Source: Xestospongia muta
Lineage: Eukaryota > Porifera > Demospongiae > Haplosclerida > Petrosiidae
Direction: 5' to 3'
DNA: 64,000 nt
Assembly (NCBI GenBank): GCA_963693285.1
Contig: OY848922.1
Span: 1,848,923-1,912,922, forward strand
Below, one piece after another: positions 1 through 36,042 of this stretch. Position 1 is the stretch's first letter. Every line of letters starts with the position of its first letter. The notes under the pieces were generated by a model, which saw only the letters and a program-made list of their open reading frames with translations, did no database searches and was not told the DNA's origin. The translations under genes and the position numbers were made by a program.

Positions 1-518
1 AATCCAATTACTTATGTTAAAAAACACATCTAAAATTACTTTTATTACATTTCAATAAGGATTTAGCTTTAAAATTATTTAAAAGCTAATTATATTGAAG
101 CTGAAATTGAATTTTGATAACTTTTGATAGAGGCACAAGTTACTCATATAGATATCATAAATGTTTAGTATTAATGACATCAGAATGACATCAAAGCTCA
201 AGTATTATAAATGGCATTATAATAACCTTTGATTCTTGTTTACTTCTAGCAGCTGTGTTTGTTCAAAAATTTGCTCCACTTGTCTTTAATTAACACTTTT
301 ACTTTAGTGAACTTTGTAAAATTAATTAAATCAGTATCTCTTTAATTAACAGTTGATGTGCTAATCTGTGAGGAAACCACACATCAACACCAACTGCTGG
401 GAGCACTATTATTTAATTTGGCAATAGTAGTACAAGTAGTAGTGAAGTATTTTATGGGAATTACAATATAGTAACTGTTCTTTGTTTATTTTATACTTAC
501 AGGTCTTCATCATTATTG
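1..518. other. AT-rich non-coding stretch
   Basis: No convincing exon, RNA gene or mobile-element end is visible here. The sequence is AT-rich and rich in stop codons in all frames. It may be intronic or intergenic relative to the + strand gene whose last exons lie at 4.5-9.6 kb. Confidence 0.5.
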
Positions 519-1280
519 CTTGTAGATAGTATTGACATATGTACATTGCCTGTAGATAGTATTGACATATGTACATTGCCTGTAGATAGTATTGACATAT
601 GGACATTGCCTGTAGATAGTATTGACATATGCACATTGCCTGTAGATAGTATTGACATATGGACATTGCCTGTAGATAGTATTGACATATGCACATTGCC
701 TGTAGATAGTATTGACATATGCACATTGCATGTAGATAGTATTGACATATGGACATTGCCTGTAGATAGTACTGACATATGCACATTGCCTGTAGATAGT
801 ATTGACATATGGACATTGCCTGTAGATAGTACTGACATATGCACATTGCCTGTAGATAGTATTGACATATGGACATTGCCTGTAGATAGTATTGACATAT
901 GCACATTGCCTGTAGATAGTATTGACATATGCACATTGCCTATAGATAGTATTGACATATGGACATTGCCTGTAGATAGTATTGACATATGTACATTGCC
1001 TGTATGTAGATAGTATTGACATATGCACATTGCCTGTAGATAGTACTGACATATGCACATTACCTGTAGATAGTATTGACATATGGACATTGCCTGTATG
1101 TAGATAGTACTGACATATGCACATTGCCTGTATGTAGATAGTATTGACATATGCCCATTGCCTGGTAGATAGTATTGACATATGCCCATTGCCTGTGATA
1201 GTATTGACATATGTACATTACCTGTAGATAGTACTGACATATGGACATTGCCTGTAGATAGTACTGACATATGGACACAT
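519..1280. repeat. 30-bp minisatellite, about 25 units
   Basis: Tandem array with a unit of about 30 bp, reading roughly TGTAGATAGTATTGACATAT then GGACATTGCC. Units differ mainly at one position after the CATATG core (G, C or T) and at an ATT/ACT position. A few units are lengthened by a TGTA insertion. Because 30 is a multiple of three and the unit lacks stops in several frames, the array produces long repetitive open frames on both strands; these are artefacts and not genes. Confidence 0.95.
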
Positions 1281-4356
<3,076 letters not shown>

Positions 4357-4473
4357 CACACATTACAGCTTTGTCAATTGTTGTTCTATTTACAGTAACA
4401 CATCACATGCTTGACATGTGCTATTCTATTTATAGTACACAAAATGCTTATTGTATTTTGTTTTATATTATAG

Positions 4474-7400
4474 TACACAACTGATCAACAAGGACAAAAG
4501 CATTTGGTTGTACATCCTCAAAAGGATCCACTATTGAAAGGTACAGATATATTAATAATTAATAGATGGATAAATGTAATGGATGGATATGTAAGGACAG
4601 ATAAATATATGTACAAAACAGATCCCAGTATGGACAGATGAACCGATAATCGAAACAGCAGGAATATAAAAGAATGGCATATCAGTTACATGATAAAACT
4701 ACATGTATTGTACATATAAACTATATGTATTGTACATGATAAAATTACATGTATACATGATAAATACTACACGTATTGTACATGATTAACTATATGTATT
4801 GTACATGATAAAATTACATGTATACATGATAAAAACTACATGTATACATGATATAACTACATGTATACATTATATAACTACATGTATTATACAAGATTAC
4901 TTTTGCATGACTTATTGGTATTGTGCACACACCTTTATGTCTCAAGAGAATAACTAATTTATCCTTTAAACCTAATAAATGCAGGTGAAACTCACTAGCT
5001 TTCTTAATTTGTCTGCCCTATAGTGATTAAGCCTTGTCAACAAGGCATATTCAAAGTGTCAGAATGAATGCCATTGTAATGAGATATATCATAATTATAT
5101 TAAATGTGGCCAGTCATCCTACTCATAGTTATGACAAAATAGTATATGGGAAGATGTGCCATTATTACAATACTTGTTAATACAGAGGATATACCGATAA
5201 TATTGTCAATGTTGTGTGGTTAATATGTAGTGCTTCTATTAACATTGTCTATTAGTATGGTGCCTTACCTATAAATGACATCCTGTAGTTATAAGGCTGT
5301 ATACAACTTAATGTTGTCATCTGAAAACCAAAAAGAGAGGGAGGATTACCTGCATCCAACATTGTTTGCATTCTTGTCGTTTTAAATGTGGTCAGAATGA
5401 TCTGGTGACTTGATTGAAATATACAGCCAGACAGAGAGCTAGTTTAAGTTATATAGTTTACCATATATGGTAGTTTAGGACAAGAGGTTAAGTATTCTGT
5501 TTTGATAGCCTATATTAAGTCTTGATTATAAGAAGAGGAAGTTATAGTGATGTTTTGTTGAGCTGGTATTTTGGAAATATCCCTTTACACAATAGTTCTG
5601 TGTCCATTCCAAGGTCATTAGACAGTTGTCCTTTTTTGTGAAGATTTAATTAAGGCATTGAAATTCACAGAGGACATCACTAATAGTGTCCATAATTAGA
5701 TGTGGAAATTTAATTTATTTATTAAGTGTTTTTTTTTTATATAAAAATGGAGTGGTGATAGGATAGATAGATGAATGGATATTAAGTACTGGATCACCAA
5801 ACATTAACTCTATTGCAATTTTTAATACAGTATTGAAAGTAATATGTATAATACACTATAATTCAGTGTCTGTCTAGTTTATATTGTAGATAGCTGGTGA
5901 TAATTGAATTACTGTGTCTATGTTGAAAAAATATGGAAGTAATTTATTTAATTATAGTATTCACTAATTGATACTGAAGAAAGAATGAAATACTGAGCAT
6001 GAGAATTTGGGAATGAAAGTATTGTTATTTCAAGGCAACAAACCTGTTATAGAAAGTGCCAACCTGTTAAACGAACAGTCTTGCCAATAGTAACTTTAGC
6101 TAGTGGCTTTCTTTATGTGCTTTAAAAAATAAAATGTATTTGTATTTAAGAGGTGATATTGCTAATAACTCAAGCATTAATTGTGTACTCTTCGTATCTA
6201 AAGATGGTAATAGCAATGTTATCATCCCACTATACACTAGCGATAATAAAATAGTTTGTTATCGTCACATAGTCTCCACGTTACCATAATTGGATGTCTG
6301 CAAATGTTAATTATGTCTTGTATTCCTGTCCAAGTCTTTCCTTTCCTTGTGGTTAAAGCTAATTACTAAGTAAGACATAAACCCTTTTCATCTTGACCAG
6401 TTATAGTCATTTATGATGAGATTCATAGCCTTGAAGTTGGCTCAGTCTTCTTAATGCATGAATGAGTCTGCTGTAGTAACGGAACATGTAAACAAGATGC
6501 ACATTTTTTAGATAATATTCATGACTTTGTGGTTAGTTGTACATGCTATAAATGGTGCCCTTCCTTTGTATGTAATCATATTCATAGTTGTGTGGTTAAT
6601 ATCCATTATCTCTTAGGTACTTATATGTAGCGCAATTTAGCTTGTTTACGATAACAAGCTGGTACAATGACATTCATTACTCTAGACTGGACACCCTGTA
6701 CAATAAAATTACTATAGTGAAACCTTTTTTGTAATGGCCACCCTCACTGTTCACAACAATTGGATCTAATCCTGTTTCTCAACTTGTGTATTAAGGTCAC
6801 CTAAGGACAGTTTCCTAAGATCATACAGTGTTAATAATAGAGATAGATAGGATTACTTTGATATTCTGTGAGGTAAAATTGAGTCATCCACGCACAAAAT
6901 TATTGTTTATTAATTCCTCCGCTTGCTCTATTGATATTATATAGTTTCCTTCATTCTGTTTGTGGGTGTAGAATGATGACTCTACATATTAGTGATGTAA
7001 ACATATTCTATCTTTATGATCGTATTCTTAATTACTCTTTCCTCTTCTTGTTATTCCTAGAATAAGTTCACAGTATATTAGTTGTGATTAATTACTTATA
7101 ACTGAACCCCACCTTGATGTACAAATGATAATATAATTATGTAATAAGTATAATCGTTACTGCAATCACAATTTGTATGATAACAATGATTTGTTAAGTG
7201 GTATCCTTAGTGATGAAATGTTTCCATGGTAACATTAAATGATATTCTGAATCAATAGAATAGTAACTCATTATCTCTGATAATTCAATCAGTTTGTGGA
7301 ATCTGCTGCAGCCATTTTTTGGCACGCTTTACGCCTCTCTGTCTCCCCAAGCTCGTTGAGCTTCTATCTAATTTGAAAAAGCAAAACACAATTATATGAA

Positions 7401-9594
7401 GCTCAAATGTGCTCCATGTTTACACGTTGTTGCCTGGCTACCTTAATAAAGAACTGTAAACAAACATAATTATAGGGAGAGTTCATTGGCTTCAGTTCAG
7501 CTGATTCTACGATCTATTTTCATCCACACAGCCTTTTTAGTGTCATTCACGTACAACAACCCAGACATTTATAGGCTTCATAGCTCAGCTGATTTGTGTA
7601 GTATACTTGTACTACTGAACTCTGGCACCCGTATGAAGAATATGTACTGTTGAACTCTAAGTCCTTTTAGAATTGTTTCACTCATAAAAGCATACCCGTC
7701 TCTATTGTTCTGTAATCATCAGGTTAAGAACGGATGACATAAATTTAAATTCTTTCCCATTTTGATTAATGCGTCAATAAGCATTATACTAAAGTTTAAG
7801 GAGCCATTGGCTTCAAGTAGACGCAAGAAAATTGATATATTGGTAGTAATGGTCTATTATCAAAGTTTTTGTTGGCTAAGGAAAGAATTTTAATTGTCTT
7901 TGTATTGGAGCATATAATATGTCTGGTTATGTAGCATGAAAGAATGCTCTCTAATGGCTTCTATGAGCTTATTTCTGGGAAATATTTACATCTGAGGTAG
8001 TGAAGTAGAGGCCTCTCCCCAAGTAACCTCTGATCTAGGGATATCTCACAGGATAAGGAAATTCTTGCTATTAATTAATCCTTTGATAAGATTACAGGTG
8101 GTTCTACATGTAATTGTATTAGAGGACATTGTGTTTATTTTAAATTTTGAATACGAATTATTTATTTTTGAAATGTCATATAACCACAATTCAAATGACG
8201 CAAGCACTACTTCATATTTCATGAATGCAAGCACAGCACACACTCTTAATTTGTTTGTGTACATGTATATGAGTGTATCAATTTCAACTATTCTGTTAAA
8301 ATTCAATAATTCAATTTGTTTATAGATAGCAACAATACCTTTTGACACCATTAAGTTAAGATTAACCATTGATAGCCTAGAAAGATGGTGATCAAATAGT
8401 CATGTGTACATTCTCATTGACCTCTCCCTCACTGGTCAATGATATAAGTGACATTTTTATGGAGGAGATTATGAGTGTATGTGTGTAGGACATTAGAAAT
8501 GAAGTCATATAAATATGTTTACAGTGTCTTAGTTACTTTTGGTATGCAACAAAGAGGATGTGTGTATATGTCCTCTTGTCCTCTCTCACACATTATTTTT
8601 ATAATGTTACTTATCTGTTGATGTTTTGATCAACGGTTCAGCTTAGATTGTTGTAACAAAACCTTCTTGTCACTTCATACATCTTGGTACATGTTTGAAG
8701 TTAGACCTTATATAAAAGTTATCGTGTTTGTTATTTTCTTCATAGATGATGCTGACTCTATTACATCATCAGAGGATTGTGTTCCTGCATTAGATGAGGT
8801 TCTTAGAGCAAGCCGTTCTCATGTAAGTAGTTATAAACTATACACGCACAATATATTGGAACTATCTATAGGGTAGGGGTTGGTTGATTGCTGAGGCTTC
8901 TGAGTGCCTTATCAAAGCATTAAAATTGATTTAAAATCGCAATAGAAATTTAGTATGAGGAAGTTTTTAAAGAGTAGGTAGTATAAAGATGACTATTGCT
9001 ATATAAACACACGACCATATTGGGTCAACAGCCAATTGTGAAATAAAAGATACAATTTTATATAACTCTTCAATATAATAGTGAGCCTCTTTTTATCTGG
9101 ACATTATGTTCTGATAAGGTACTCTATTTTTCAGATGTTACAAAAATCCACAAAGGGTATTAAGTTATTTTCTTAATAGTGATATGTCCTTAGAGAGTTC
9201 CACCTTCTTTTGAGCCATCTTAGAAGACTATTAGTTAAATATTAAAGACATTATTCTTTTATTACAGCCGCATGAAGATCATTTTATGCATGTAATGCCA
9301 AGAGAACATTTAGAGACACACGAGCATCACCTTCAGAAAGTGAAAACGTCTCATCGTGTTAAACACCGAACAAGACAGGTCAGGCAAAAGAGGAGTCTTC
9401 TTCGTCGACATACAACTCTTGGATTTAACTATGATTACTCAAAAAACGTAGGTGATGACAACGTTGTACCTGATCAAGCTCTGGAACTGGAACCAGAACC
9501 CGTAGAGTTAGTGGAAATACAACCTACAATTGAAGAAGAAGTAACTCTTATTGAAGACACATCTAGTAAAGAAACAAAGCAAACACCAGTTTGA
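4474..9594 (+). CDS. unrecognised gene, last three candidate exons
   Basis: Candidate exons are 4474-4540 (TATAG acceptor, GTACAG donor), 8746-8822 (CATAG acceptor, GTAAGT donor) and 9268-9594 (ATTACAG acceptor, stop TGA). Phases fit: the first leaves one base, the second takes two and ends in phase 0, the third starts in phase 0. The encoded tail is hydrophilic: Gln/Lys-rich, then acidic with SITSSED, then His/Arg-rich with RQVRQKRSLLRRH, then very acidic (LELEPEPVELVE). This looks like the cytoplasmic C-terminal tail of a larger protein that starts upstream or in unseen exons. I do not recognise the family. The 4.2-kb intron could hide further exons. The third exon is the best supported; the first is the weakest. 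Confidence 0.5.
4650..4890. repeat. degenerate ACATGTATACATGATAAAACT repeats
   Basis: Irregular tandem copies of a roughly 20-30 bp motif mixing ACTACATGTAT and TACATGATA. The motif is partly self-complementary (ACATGT, TGTACA). It lies in the first intron of the preceding candidate gene. Confidence 0.75.
7286..7373 (-). other. possible terminal exon on the minus strand
   Basis: Read on the minus strand, CAAATTAG is followed by a short open segment encoding a basic tail ending KRAKKWLQQIPQTD and a TGA stop. It is more GC-rich than its surroundings. No upstream partner exon was identified, and it lies inside an intron of the + strand candidate gene. It could be the last exon of a nested or overlapping gene, or chance. 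The + strand frame over the same bases also stays open briefly. Confidence 0.2.
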
Positions 9595-9809
9595 ACTGGA
9601 TCCATGTTTACCTTTTAATTCAAAGTTTTTATGGATGTAATAGTTGTGCTATAATTAGAGTTGATTTTTCTACAGACCAATACTTCTTATTTTCATTTTA
9701 AACTACATTGAGTTCTTGTTTAAAATATGTCAATGAAATAAGTTGTTACCACTCTTTAGTAACAAGCAAATACTATAGTATTAATATCATAATGTATATT
9801 TTACATACA

Positions 9810-9839
9810 TATATACATAAACATACATACATACATACA

Positions 9840-9902
<63 letters not shown>
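9810..9902. repeat. (CATA)n followed by (TA)n microsatellite
   Basis: Tetranucleotide ACAT run passing directly into a dinucleotide TA run. It lies downstream of the stop of the preceding gene, in its 3' flank or untranslated region. Confidence 0.95.
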
Positions 9903-9905
<3 letters not shown>

Positions 9906-11152
9906 CATGTATTATAAATTAATTGTCTACAATTATGTGATGTTCAACTGGAAAAACAAACATTTCAGCTATAAGATTGGAATCAACTGTAATATATATA
10001 AGAGAGTACATGCTAAGTGAAGAAGAAGCCACACAATAGCTCAAGATGGTTATCAACAACACAAACAGAACACTGTTAATAAATTCATCCTTATTGTGAT
10101 ATGTTCGTGCATCTTGGTTTGTGCCTCTCCCTTTGTGAGAATTGATACACTATGAACCGGATATATTTTATCATGCGCGTCGTTCCCATATTATAATGAC
10201 CATCATGTGACAAGGTTATAACATCCAGATAACGTATTATTACTTGTCTAGACAAATGACCACAGGAATTCATCACGATCAGATTGCAATCATCCAATAT
10301 CTTGTATTGACATTACACAGCACAACATCAACCTGTATCGTGTATCATATACTTCTGTTTTATATTGCAGTGTATGGCGTTGTATGTGTACAATTAGTAT
10401 TACATTGTAACACTTCCAACAATTAATACCATAAATACAATATAGTTATGTATTATAATATCAATAATTATATTGTGAAAATATTATTATTGCAAGTAAA
10501 ATGACGTCATCGCTGCATTCTCTATCAATTATACAGTGCACTATGGAAATAAACCACTGAACTGAACATAGCCTCTGTGTGAAATACAATAAGTCTGATA
10601 TGTATATATGCTGTTGTTGAAATGCTAAGACTCAGGAGGCACTTCGTACTGCAGACTCAGTTAATTTTTAATTAAGTTGCTAATATTATATAGTTTTCCC
10701 TCAAATAACAATTTCTATGAATCATTAAAAAGATGCCAAAAGTGAATAAAAAGTAAAACATTAATAAGAACAATAATAGGCAAAATGAAAATAAAAGTGA
10801 TATCAATAAATATGAAGAGAAAAAAGAATAGAAAAAAAGAAACAAAACTCCCAAAAAAAAATTAACAATTATTCTAATTGTAGTATTTAAAATAACAACA
10901 ATAAAATATTGTGATAGTTATAAATCCTTTTCTTAAAAACAACAAAGAGAACAACAACGACAATACAATAATAACCACAACAACGACAACAATGACAACA
11001 ACAACATCAAAGAATGCAGTATTATACAAGAGCTTGTAACATTTTTATAACCTGGATGATGAGTGATAATGGTGATATATATGATGGTGTTAATAGCGTA
11101 ACCATTAAGAAAGTCCTGTTCATATTATCTCTCTATATATTATATATACCTA
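9903..11152. other. intergenic region with AAC-rich tract
   Basis: No supported gene between the + strand gene and the bHLH gene. A CAACAA/CGACAA-rich tract runs from about 10935 to 11010. The two genes converge here, so the region should contain both 3' untranslated regions. Confidence 0.5.
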
Positions 11153-11525
11153 TTACTGGCTATAACAGTGCAGATTATAGCCTGACATGTGATGAGTAGC
11201 TGAGGAAAGTGAAGAACCATTTAAGTGAGAAGAAAAGCCGTGTGATGATATTGAAGGTGATGAATGTTGAACTCTTGTTAAAGGTGAGCATGGAGCGACT
11301 ACAGGACTACCACAATAATTTGGACTGCTTGTACTTAATGATGCGTGTGCCATTTGAACTGCAACAGAGTCACTGCTTACGCGAGCAAGTGCTGGTGGTC
11401 TGACAGCTAAACCGTTTGGAACCATGTATACACCGGCATAGTGTGGTGGTGATTGTATCTCGGGATCGGAAGGACAACTTTCATAGTCCTGTATAAACAA
11501 AAGAAAAGAAGTAATAAGATTTTTG

Positions 11526-11576
<51 letters not shown>

Positions 11577-12212
11577 CAGTTATAACAAATTAAAAAAATA
11601 CAATTAGTGCTATTGTTACAATTATAGTATTTTAGAATTTAAGCTTACATAGGACAGGGGAACTCTGTAATGTTGAAAGCTGCATGAATTGTATTCCGGT
11701 GGTGTGAATTCCGACTTTACAGAAGAATAGCTAGGTATGGCTGCTGGTGGCATGAAGCCCTCACAGTATTGTAAGTTGACATCCTGACCACGGACTGCAG
11801 TGGTGTCTCTGAGTAGTTGTGCGAGGTCTTCGATGTAGGCGCAGGCTAATCGCAAAGTTTCTATTTTGGAGAGCTTTCTATTCGAAGGATACGTAGGCAC
11901 CAAATCTCTAAGATCGTCAAAAGCTGCATTAACTGTGTGCATGCGTTTTCTCTCCCTGTTGTTGGCCTGTACCCGTCTGTACTTCTTCTGATCGCAGCCA
12001 CCCGATACTCTTTCCTCGTTAGTTAGTGTGTCTTCCAAGTCAGGCTGACTCTCGTCAGAACTGCAGGGAGTCCCAATACTGGTTGGGCTTGTATCATATG
12101 GTTGTTTTCGATAAGAGTTTCTGGCCTTGCAGAATCGCCTGTCCATCTCTTGCGAAGCAAATTTCGAGTTACACAAAGGACTGTCGACAGAACTTTCTCC
12201 ACTAGTAGACAT
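11153..12212 (-). CDS. bHLH1: bHLH transcription factor, atonal/neurogenin-like group A
   Basis: Two exons, 12212-11649 and 11488-11153, joined in phase 0 (donor TAT|GTAAGC, acceptor TTATACAG|GAC), give 299 aa. The bHLH domain is near residues 80-135. Its basic region is [19 protein letters not shown], followed by helix 1 ([12 protein letters not shown]), a short loop and helix 2 ([18 protein letters not shown]). NNRER-R and TLRLA are hallmarks of group A (Atonal/Neurogenin/NeuroD-type) factors, which bind E-boxes as dimers with E-proteins. The rest is Ser/Pro-rich and low complexity, as expected of an activator. The Amphimedon gene bHLH1 is described in the literature as proneural-like; I assign that symbol from resemblance only. 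The intron carries a (TA)n run at about 11528-11572. Transcription starts at a TATA box upstream. Confidence 0.9.
11528..11572. repeat. (TA)n microsatellite in the bHLH intron
   Basis: Dinucleotide TA run of roughly 45 bp inside the single bHLH intron of about 160 bp. It could be polymorphic in length. Confidence 0.9.
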
Positions 12213-12360
12213 ACCGCCTTGCAGCTTGTTTCTGTCCAGGTGGAGGGATACTTTGCAACTAATAGCTTCACTTAACTACAAGAGCATTAAATGCACTGCT
12301 ATTCAAAGATCTAGGTGGTTGACTAGCTTCTCGCTGTAGTCAACTAACTGTTTGACATAC

Positions 12361-12406
12361 AGAACCACGTGCAGTGGTTCTTTTTTATATAGACGCTACG
12401 CGTGGG
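12361..12406 (-). promoter_or_regulatory. bHLH gene core promoter: TATA box, E-box palindrome, CACGCG site
   Basis: On the minus strand, about 170 bp before the bHLH start codon, a TATATAAAA box (around 12385-12393) is followed at once by an inverted repeat AGAACCAC-5 bases-GTGGTTCT (12361-12381), which contains the E-box CACGTG. A CACGCG hexamer, the class C site type used by Hes/Hey repressors, lies just upstream near 12399-12406. The placement suggests bHLH-family control close to the transcription start. Motif meanings come from known families; binding here is inference. Confidence 0.6.
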
Positions 12407-12833
12407 TGTCGGTATTTTAATTTTCACGCAATAATAATAGACAGGCGAAACGTGTTAATTGGTTACTTAACGCTGTTGATTTTAAAAGAATATTAAAAGT
12501 AGTATTTATTTTTACATATTGCAGGTTGTTAGGAATATATTAATACTTTACTATTAAGCGAACGCATACCCATTGTATTAGGAGGATACGCCTTGTAATT
12601 ACATTAATTGAACAATAATTATTGTTTATAATTAAAATTTGATCAAAGATGTTCCCTCTGGGTTTAAAATATTATTATTAAAAGTAGTACAAGTGACTAT
12701 TTAAATAAACAAAAATATTAATAACTCTAACTCACAATAAATAGTCAATAGGATTTTCAACATTTATAACATATACAAATAATATCATATAAATGATAGC
12801 ACAACATAAACGTTACCAGCTGTTAATACTAGC

Positions 12834-34958
<22,125 letters not shown>

Positions 34959-35140
34959 TGACAATGAGTAGTTGTATCAGTCAAATTAAGTCAACCCAAC
35001 TAGCTAGCTCATCACGTGAATCGAGCCACTCCCTCCTTTCAAATGGTGGGCGTTCCTGTTACAAACAAGAACTTGCAGGTAAGATAAAGTCTGAACATAC
35101 TCAGCCATTTCTTTCTTTGTATTCTTCAGATCAACTAAAT
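34959..35140. promoter_or_regulatory. divergent promoter between SLC26 and laminin genes
   Basis: The two start codons, 34958 (-) and 35141 (+), are separated by 182 bp. That distance must hold both 5' untranslated regions and both core promoters unless a non-coding first exon exists. No TATA box was seen. The segment is less AT-rich than its surroundings and includes TCACGTGA, an E-box palindrome near 35012. The laminin frame stays open upstream to an ATG at 34964, but only the ATG at 35141 gives a signal peptide. Confidence 0.6.
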
Positions 35141-36042
35141 ATGCATTCGATTTGGTGTGTCGTTATAATCTTTACTGCACTCTTTGCACACTGTAATACT
35201 CAATGTAATAGTAGTATCAGCTGCTACCCAACACCAGGGAATCTTCTGCTAGGCAGAACAGTACAAGTATCATCAGAATGTCTTGATCAAATTTGTCCAG
35301 ATGGCGTCAATTTGACTGCATGTGAAAATGCTTCAGCTAAATTTATCAATGATGGGAACACGGCAACATACTGGGTATCACAAATCCAATCAAATTTAAC
35401 ACTTCCTGTTATTTTGCAAGTTAATTTGAAAGCAGCTATGACATTTTATGACATGAGTTTATTGTGGGAGTCATCCACACCTTATAGTATGGTTCTTGAG
35501 CGTTCGAATGATTTTGGGGTCACCTGGACCCCTTATCGCTTTTGGTCTTACAACTGTCTGGGATCATTTGGTCTCATACCNNNNNNNNNNNNNNNNNNNN
35601 NNNNNNNNNNNNNNNNNNNNNNNNNNNNNNNNNNNNNNNNNNNNNNNNNNNNNNNNNNNNNNNNNNNNNNNNNNNNNNNNNNNNNNNNNNNNNNNNNNNN
35701 NNNNNNNNNNNNNNNNNNNNNNNNNNNNNNNNNNNNNNNNNNNNNNNNNNNNNNNNNNNNNNNNNNNNNNNNNNNNNNNNTCTCTCTCTCTTTCACTCTC
35801 TCTAGGTTACCTTTTATACATCATCTCATCTTCCACCTAGTGCTACTCAACAGACTATTGACAACTATCAAAGTGTTACAAACCTTAGAATCAGGCTAAT
35901 TGACTTGAACAACATCTCCGTGGTTACTGAGTGTGCTAGATATTTTGCAATCTCTGAATGGATCATTAATGGTACATGTATGTGTAACGGACATGCTGAG
36001 GCCTGCAAACCTGCACCGTTAGAGGATCCCTTTCCAAATAAA
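35141..36042 (+). other. laminin segment: signal peptide and LN domain
   Basis: The first exon encodes the signal peptide and the start of LN. LN-like features are [34 protein letters not shown], and [19 protein letters not shown], which matches the family pattern of a Ser-rich, dfGktW-py element. The sequence then enters the run of N. After it, 35806-36042 (acceptor CTCTCTAG) gives the end of LN ([13 protein letters not shown]) and the first cysteines of LE1. At least one exon boundary lies inside the gap. LN domains drive laminin network assembly. Confidence 0.88.

Noticed and set aside
34964..35140. Upstream laminin start codon at 34964
   Set aside because: The frame is open, but only the ATG at 35141 is followed directly by a signal peptide; the upstream part looks like leader sequence and overlaps the SLC26 start region.
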